A stretch of 45,732 nt of DNA, taken from positions 1 through 45,732 of the forward strand of contig JAICUO010000004.1 of NCBI GenBank assembly GCA_025935815.1, read 5' to 3'. The stretch is from Streptosporangiaceae bacterium (GTDB lineage: Bacteria > Actinomycetota > Actinomycetes > Streptosporangiales > Streptosporangiaceae). Each line of letters begins with the position of its first letter. Positions within the stretch are counted from its first letter, which is position 1. The notes beneath the pieces are model-generated. The model searched no databases, was not told the origin of the DNA, and was given only the letters and a program-made list of their open reading frames with translations. Position numbers and translations under genes: made by a program. This document shows, piece by piece, positions 40,503 to 45,732 of the stretch.

Positions 40503-41062
40503 TCGCTCTCCTCAACGACAAGCAGCTCCGCTAGGGCGGCTTCCAGGCGGCTCAGGCCGGTGTCGATCCTCGTCAGCGGCAGGCCGAACAACGCGGCGAT
40601 CCGCCTGGCCTCGGCCTCCAGCCCGGGAGTGGGCTGCTGGGCGAGCCAGGCGACCCGCGTGTAGTGGCCGAAGTAGTCCGGCCACAGCTCGGGGTACCGG
40701 TCCAGCCCCAGCGAGGCCACGACGGTGCGGTCGAAGGTGCGCACCAGGTAGTCGGTCAGCAGGTAGGTGCCTGGTTCCACGTGGAACACGTCACTGATCG
40801 TGTCTGTCCCGGCCAGCAGGTCATAACAGTGCAGGCCAGGAAGCCGCCGCGCGCCGGTGTCCTTGATCAGCTCGTCGAGCTGGCCGTAGGTGCCGCAGTC
40901 GGCGTACGCCACGATCGTCGCGGGGCCTGCCTCGCTGACGGCCGCCGGAATCTGCCCGGGCCGGTTGTGCAGCCGCGCCGGCAGCGGGTGAACGTCGAGC
41001 TGCCAGCCCCGGCGCGCCGCGATGTCCCGGATATGCCCGGCCAGCGCCCCGCACGCGACCAC
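40499..41062 (-). CDS. DUF1638 domain protein
   Basis: VVACGALAGHIRDIAARRGWQLDVHPLPARLHNRPGQIPAAV...TIVAYADCGTYGQLDELIKDTGARRLPGLHCYDLLAG; start trimmed to GTG 41062. Confidence 0.85.
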   Translation of the reverse strand: MVACGALAGHIRDIAARRGWQLDVHPLPARLHNRPGQIPAAVSEAGPATIVAYADCGTYGQLDELIKDTGARRLPGLHCYDLLAGTDTISDVFHVEPGTYLLTDYLVRTFDRTVVASLGLDRYPELWPDYFGHYTRVAWLAQQPTPGLEAEARRIAALFGLPLTRIDTGLSRLEAALAELLVVEESE

Positions 41063-41069
41063 CCGCGGG

Positions 41070-42902
41070 TTAGAACCCAAGCTGGTCGACGAACCTGTCG
41101 TTGAAGTCCGCTCGGTCGCTGAGCTCGACATACCTCACCTCCTCGAGCAGGGCGAGGGCGGCCGCGCGTTCCCGGACGGACAGCAGCGCCATCTTGGCGC
41201 CCTCGCCGGCGACGTTGCCGGCCGCGACCACCCGCCGGGCCGGGACCTGCGGGACGAGGCCGATCCGGATGGCGCTGGCCGGGTTGAGGTAGCTGCCGAA
41301 CGAGCCGGCCAGCAGCACCTGCTTGACGTCGGCCTCGGTCAGGCCGGCTTCCTCAAGCAGGATGCGCCAGCCAGTGGCGATCGCCGCCTTGGCGAACTGC
41401 AGCTCACGGACGTCGCGCTGGGACAAGTAGATGGCTTCGGTCAGCATGAAGACCCGCTCCTGGCCCACGGCGGTGAGCCGGTCCGCGAGCTTCGGGGCCA
41501 CGGCCGTGGCCTCGCCCTCAGGGATGAAGCGGCCGGTGGCATCGAGCAGGCCCGCGCTGATGAGCGTGGTGACGGCGTCGACAAGGCCGGAGCCGCACAG
41601 GCCCTTCGGTTCGGTGTCGCCGATCACGGTGAGCTGCAGCTGTCCGTCGTCATCGATGGCGACCGCCTCGATCGCGCCGTCGGCGGCGCGCATGCCGCAC
41701 CGGATCGCGGCGCCCTCGAAGGCGGGGCCGGCCGGCGCCGCGGTGGCCAGCAGCCAGTCCCGGCCGCCGAGCACGATCTCGCAGTTGGTGCCGATGTCGA
41801 TGAACAGCCGGACCCGCGGATCGCGGTCCATGCCCGCCGCCAGCAGGCCGGAGGTGATGTCGCCGCCCACGTAGGCGCCGAACGCCGGGAACACGACGGC
41901 GCGCGCTCGCGGGTGCGCGGGGATGCCGAGGTCGCCCGCCATGATCTCCGGAAGCAGCCGCGCGGACATGATGAACGGCGCGACGCCCAGTGGCTCGGGG
42001 TCGATGCCGAGGGCCAGGTGCACCATGGTGGCGTTTCCGGCCAGCGCGACCTCGTAGACCTCGTCCGGCGCGACCTGCCCCTGGCCGCAGACGCTGGCCG
42101 CGAGCTCGGCCAGCGTGCCGGCGGCCAGGTCCCGCAGCTTGTCCCGGGCGCCCTCATCGAGCATGGTGGCGCTGATCCGGGTGATGACGTCGGCGCCGAA
42201 CGGCTGCTGCTTGTTGAGCATCGAGTCGACCGCGACCGGGGTACCGGTCGTGAGGTCGAGCAGGGTCGCCACCACGGTGGTGGTGCCCAGGTCGAAGGCC
42301 AGCCCGAACGAGCGCTCGCTGGTGTCGCCCGGCTCCACCGCGATCAGCGCGGGCGGCCCGGCCAGCGCGGTACCGGCGACGACGGCGGTGACCTTGAAGT
42401 CGCTGGCGCGCAGCGTCCGGCCCAGGTCGCGCAGCACGGGCAGGTCGGCCGTCGGGTCCAGGTCGGACAGCTCGGCCAGCACGCGCTCCAGGTCGGTGCG
42501 CTGGTCGGCGAGGGTCGGCTCGGTGAGCTCCAGGTAGCGCTTGCGCACCGCGGGCCGCACGATCACCTGCCGGCCCACCCCGACCATGGCCGCCTTGGGC
42601 CGGGTGACCAGCGGCGGCACCTCGATATCGGCGTCGTCCGCCGCCGGGGTGCGGCACGCCAGCCGCCAGCCGCCACGGATCTCGTCGGCCGAGTACGCGC
42701 GGATGTCGAGGCTGGAAGGGGCCGGGGCATCGGAGGTGAACCGGATCCGGCACTTCTTGCACGTCCCGTGGCCGCCGCAGGTCGAGTCGATCGCGATCCC
42801 GTTCCAGCTGGCCGCGTCGAACAGCGTGACCCCGCGCGGCACCCGCACTGGCCGCCCGTTGAACCGCAGGTCAACCCGTTGGGGTAGCGCAGATTCCTCC
42901 AT
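41070..42902 (-). CDS. RACo/RamA-like corrinoid-protein reductive activator (2Fe-2S + ASKHA/DUF4445)
   Basis: N-terminal 2Fe-2S motif STCGGHGTCKKCRIRF, AFDLGTTTVVATLLDLTTG, FIDIGTNCEIVLGG, LAGSFGSYLNPASAIRIGLVP; ORF track start at 42917. Confidence 0.92.
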   Translation of the reverse strand: MEESALPQRVDLRFNGRPVRVPRGVTLFDAASWNGIAIDSTCGGHGTCKKCRIRFTSDAPAPSSLDIRAYSADEIRGGWRLACRTPAADDADIEVPPLVTRPKAAMVGVGRQVIVRPAVRKRYLELTEPTLADQRTDLERVLAELSDLDPTADLPVLRDLGRTLRASDFKVTAVVAGTALAGPPALIAVEPGDTSERSFGLAFDLGTTTVVATLLDLTTGTPVAVDSMLNKQQPFGADVITRISATMLDEGARDKLRDLAAGTLAELAASVCGQGQVAPDEVYEVALAGNATMVHLALGIDPEPLGVAPFIMSARLLPEIMAGDLGIPAHPRARAVVFPAFGAYVGGDITSGLLAAGMDRDPRVRLFIDIGTNCEIVLGGRDWLLATAAPAGPAFEGAAIRCGMRAADGAIEAVAIDDDGQLQLTVIGDTEPKGLCGSGLVDAVTTLISAGLLDATGRFIPEGEATAVAPKLADRLTAVGQERVFMLTEAIYLSQRDVRELQFAKAAIATGWRILLEEAGLTEADVKQVLLAGSFGSYLNPASAIRIGLVPQVPARRVVAAGNVAGEGAKMALLSVRERAAALALLEEVRYVELSDRADFNDRFVDQLGF

Positions 42903-42913
42903 ATGGCGGCCGC

Positions 42914-43762
42914 TCACTGCCGGGAGCGGTAGAAGCTGATCCAGGCGGCACCCCAGTCGTCGCGGCCGAGGAGCAGGTCGGCGGCCTTCACCGACTTGAC
43001 CACGTCCGGCGACCGGGCGTCCATGATCGCGCTGGTCAGCCCGTTCGCGGCGGCCAGCGGCAAGAACGCCGCGGTGATCGCGTGCCGGTCCGGCATGCCG
43101 AAGGACACGTTGGACGCGCCCATCGTCATGTTCACGCCGAACTCCTCCCGGATCAGCGCGATCGTCTCCAGCGTCCGCACGGTGTGCGCGGTGTCGGCGC
43201 CGACCGGCATCGCAAGCGGGTCGATCACGATGTCCTCGACCGGGACCTTGTAGGTGTCGGTCGCAACCCGGATGAGCTTGCGGGCCAGTTCCAGGCGGCG
43301 CTCGGGCTCGTTCGGGATCTCCTCTTCGTCGTTGGGCAGCCCGATCACCGCCGCGTGGTACTTGGTGACCAGCGGCAGGATCGTGTGCAGCCGCTCGTCC
43401 TCGGCGGTGACCGAGTTAACCAGCGCCTTGCCCTGGTACGTCGCCAGTCCGGCCTCCAGGACCTCGGGGATCGAGGAGTCGATGACCAGCGGCAGGTCGG
43501 TGAGCCGCTGGATGAGCGTGACCGCCTTGACCATCAGCTCGGCTTCGTCGGCCAGCGGGGCGCCCATGTTCACGTCCAGCGCCATCGCGCCCCCGGCCAC
43601 CTGCTGTTCGACGTCGATCTCGACCCGGGACAGGTCACCGGCGCGCAGCTGCTGCTGGAAGACCTTGCGGCCGGTCGGGTTGATCCGCTCGCCGATGATC
43701 GCGAACGGCTGGTCATCGCCGATGACGAGGGTCTGGCCAGGCGAGGAAATCGTGGTGTGCAC
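42914..43762 (-). CDS. Methyltetrahydrofolate:corrinoid protein methyltransferase (pterin-binding fold)
   Basis: IIGERINPTGRKVFQQQLRAGD, ALDVNMGAPLADEAELM, LPLVIDSSIPEVLEAGL, LVNSVTAEDERL, GASNVSFGMPDR. Confidence 0.93.
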   Translation of the reverse strand: MHTTISSPGQTLVIGDDQPFAIIGERINPTGRKVFQQQLRAGDLSRVEIDVEQQVAGGAMALDVNMGAPLADEAELMVKAVTLIQRLTDLPLVIDSSIPEVLEAGLATYQGKALVNSVTAEDERLHTILPLVTKYHAAVIGLPNDEEEIPNEPERRLELARKLIRVATDTYKVPVEDIVIDPLAMPVGADTAHTVRTLETIALIREEFGVNMTMGASNVSFGMPDRHAITAAFLPLAAANGLTSAIMDARSPDVVKSVKAADLLLGRDDWGAAWISFYRSRQ

Positions 43763-43825
43763 CGGCGGAAATTCCTATTCTCAGGCGTCGGGTTGCTTGT
43801 CAGCAGCGTTTGCCAGCAGCGCTGG

Positions 43826-44491
43826 TCAGACTTTGGTGAGGGCGCGGCGGCGGCGCAGCAGTTCCTTGGCCTTGACCACGGCCGCCGAGGCGTCCGCGGC
43901 GTAGCCGTCGGCCCCGACCACGTCGGCGTACTCCTGGGTGACGGGCGCGCCGCCGACCATGACGATGACCTCATCGCGCAGCCCGGCCTTGGTCAGCGCG
44001 TTCATGTTCGCCTTGAACATCGGCATCGTGGTGGTCAGGAAGGCCGAGAAGCCGAGGATGTCCGGCTTGTGCTCGATGACGGCGTTGACGAACTTCTCCG
44101 GCGAGACCTGGACGCCGAGGTCGATCACCTCAAAGCCGGCCCCCTCGAACATGATGTTGACCAGGTTCTTGCCGATGTCATGCACGTCGCCCTTGACGGT
44201 GCCCATCACGACCTTGCCGATGGTCTCGGCGCCGGTCTCGGCCAGCAGCGGGCGCAAGATGTCGAGCGCGCCGGCCATCGCCTTGCCGGCGATCAGCATC
44301 TCCGGCACGAAGAAGTCACCCCGCTCGAACCGCGCGCCGACCTCCTCCAGCGCCGGGATCAGCGCCTCATACAGCAGCGCCTCCGGGCCAAGTCCATCGC
44401 TGAGCCCCTGCCTGGTGAGCGTCAAGACGTCCGGCCCGTTGCCGACGAGGGTCTTGTCGTAGAGCTCGCTGAGCAGGTCATCTCTGGTCAC
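43826..44491 (-). CDS. Corrinoid-binding protein (MtbC/MttC-like)
   Basis: GTVKGDVHDIGKNLVNIMFEGAGFEVIDLGVQVSPEKFV (DxHxxG cobalamin motif), FLTTTMPMFKANMNALTKAGLRDEVIVMVGGAPVT. Confidence 0.95.
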   Translation of the reverse strand: MTRDDLLSELYDKTLVGNGPDVLTLTRQGLSDGLGPEALLYEALIPALEEVGARFERGDFFVPEMLIAGKAMAGALDILRPLLAETGAETIGKVVMGTVKGDVHDIGKNLVNIMFEGAGFEVIDLGVQVSPEKFVNAVIEHKPDILGFSAFLTTTMPMFKANMNALTKAGLRDEVIVMVGGAPVTQEYADVVGADGYAADASAAVVKAKELLRRRRALTKV

Positions 44492-44494
44492 GAT

Positions 44495-45271
44495 TCAGGC
44501 ACCCTTTCTGGCGCGCGGCCGGTAGCCAAGTGCTGATGACAACCCCGCGGCCTCCTCGACGCAGCGGCGGGCGACCGCCATGGCGGTCTCTCGCTTCATC
44601 CGGGAGGTGGGCGCCGACACCGACAGCGCGGCCACCACCGTCCCGTCAAACCGGAAGACCGGGGCGGCGATGGTGATCAGCCCCGGCTCGAGCTCCTCAT
44701 CGCTGACCGCGTAGCCGCGGGCGCGCACCCCGGCCAGGTCGGCCCGCAGCGTGGCCTCGCTGGTGATCGTCTTGTCGGTCGTCCGCGCCATCGGCCCGGC
44801 CGACAGCTGCGCCGCGCCGTGGGCGAGCAGCACCTTGCCGATGGCCGAGGCGTGCAGCGGGACCGACAGGCCCACCCAGTTCGTGCCGCCGATCAGGTAG
44901 GTGCAGTCGACCTGCGCGATCGTCTCCGCCTGGGGCCCGTTGGCCACGCCCAGGTTGATCGTCTCGCCCGTGGACTTGCCGAGCCGGTCCAGGAACGGCT
45001 GCGCGACCGCGACCAGGCTGGTGTCGGCGCCGCCTCGCCAGGCGAAGCTCACGAACATCTCACCCGGCAAGAAGCGGCCGTGATCGTCGCGCCGGACCAG
45101 GCCATTGCGCTCCAGGGCCAGCAACAGCCGCGACGTCGTGGACTTGGCCAGCCCGGTGGCCGCGGTCAGCTCGGTGAACGTGACCGGGACCGCGGAGTGG
45201 ACGACTTCCGACAATAGCTTCGCCGCCCGGTCCACGGCCTGCGTGCCGCTCGGGTTGCCCGCGGTGCTCAT
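44495..45271 (-). CDS. IclR family transcriptional regulator
   Basis: QAVDRAAKLLSEVVHSAVPVTFTELTAATGLAKSTTSRLLLALERNGLVRRDDHGRF; ARGYAVSDEELEPGLITIAAPVFRFDGTVVAALSVSAPTSRM. Confidence 0.94.
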   Translation of the reverse strand: MSTAGNPSGTQAVDRAAKLLSEVVHSAVPVTFTELTAATGLAKSTTSRLLLALERNGLVRRDDHGRFLPGEMFVSFAWRGGADTSLVAVAQPFLDRLGKSTGETINLGVANGPQAETIAQVDCTYLIGGTNWVGLSVPLHASAIGKVLLAHGAAQLSAGPMARTTDKTITSEATLRADLAGVRARGYAVSDEELEPGLITIAAPVFRFDGTVVAALSVSAPTSRMKRETAMAVARRCVEEAAGLSSALGYRPRARKGA

Positions 45272-45334
45272 CGAGACCCGCTGTTCATCAAGACACGCCG
45301 CTCATCGAGATCTACTGCCCTGTTTCCGCCAGGA

Positions 45335-45360
45335 GTTCCACTTTATGGAACTAGGTTCTA
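45335..45360. promoter_or_regulatory. Candidate IclR operator in the divergent intergenic region
   Basis: GTTCCA-cttta-TGGAAC palindrome (45335-45351), followed by half-site-like GTTCTA (45355-45360). Confidence 0.5.
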
Positions 45361-45441
45361 CTATGTGATCGTACGGGTCGGGCTTAAGATCGGTCAAGAT
45401 TGCGAAGTACCAGCGCGTTCCACTCATTTGCGAGGCGGCCC

Positions 45442-45732
45442 ATGTTCACCAACACGATGCCGAGGTATGAGATCCTCTCCCCCGACGCGATCGCCGTCCT
45501 GGATCGCGGCTGGCGGCGGATCGTCGCCGAGATCGGCGTGCAGTTCGCCAAGCCGGAGGCCGTGGAGCTGTTCGCCAAGGCCGGGCAGCGGGTCGACGGC
45601 GAGGTTGTCTACCTGGACCCCGACTTCGTAATGGAGCAGGTCGCCAAGGCGCCGCGCGAGTTCGACATGCAGGCCCGCAACCCCGCCAACAACGTGCACA
45701 TCGGCGGCGACCACATGGTCTTCTCCGCCGTG
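45442..45732 (+). CDS. MttB-superfamily (trimethylamine/betaine) methyltransferase, truncated by window end
   Basis: MFTNTMPRYEILSPDAIAVLDRGWRRIVAEIGVQFAKPEAVELFAKAGQRVDGEVVYLDPDFVMEQVAKAPREFDMQARNPANNVHIGGDHMVFSAV; open to the window end. Confidence 0.85.
   Translation, partial: MFTNTMPRYEILSPDAIAVLDRGWRRIVAEIGVQFAKPEAVELFAKAGQRVDGEVVYLDPDFVMEQVAKAPREFDMQARNPANNVHIGGDHMVFSAV

Noticed and set aside
38478-40664. 728-aa + strand ORF antisense to the DMGDH-like gene (and similar long ORFs at 4774-5865 -, 7263-8753 -, 29969-31354 -, 41022-42887 +, 43082-44536 +)
   Set aside because: Arg/Gly/His-rich mirror-frame translations of high-GC coding DNA; the opposite strand carries clear protein-family motifs
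36203-45732. Possible pyrrolysine (Pyl) usage because of the MttB-like gene
   Set aside because: No pylT-like tRNA or pylS/BCD genes are visible, and the MttB-like ORF is cut before the relevant position; cannot be assessed here

Overview
High-GC actinobacterial chromosome segment, read without any database search. From left to right: (1) ~0.3-4 kb is an accessory 'scrap-yard' with intact DUF5994-like, UBP zinc-finger, LysR and STAS genes plus truncated or inverted copies of pieces of the same genes; (2) a small Cys-rich ORF translationally coupled to an FtsH-type AAA+ protease; (3) a frameshifted and truncated YihY/BrkB pseudogene, a cytochrome b/molybdopterin oxidoreductase fusion, an IS1634-like transposase remnant and an N-terminally truncated TPR-like gene; (4) a decayed integrative-element remnant (DUF2637, tyrosine recombinase, AbrB-like) next to tRNA-Leu(CAG); (5) the conserved actinobacterial cell-wall/division signalling locus fhaA-fhaB-pstP-rodA-pbpA-pknA-pknB, then a class E sortase, crgA, a rhomboid protease and a cyclophilin; (6) a sigma factor, a sugar-lactone oxidase, a D-threonine-aldolase-like enzyme, and a lipoprotein coupled to a second, atypical FtsH-like ATPase/protease; (7) from 36.2 kb to the right edge, a compact locus predicted to perform corrinoid-dependent demethylation of a methylated amine or betaine: MttB-like methyltransferase (cut by the window), IclR regulator, corrinoid protein, methyl-THF:corrinoid methyltransferase, RACo-like corrinoid reactivase, DUF1638, a dimethylglycine/sarcosine-dehydrogenase-like flavoenzyme and ETF beta/alpha. 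This last locus is the most interesting system in the window. Its parts belong to known families. The combination of a corrinoid methyl-transfer branch with an ETF-linked oxidative demethylase branch in an actinomycete deserves follow-up.
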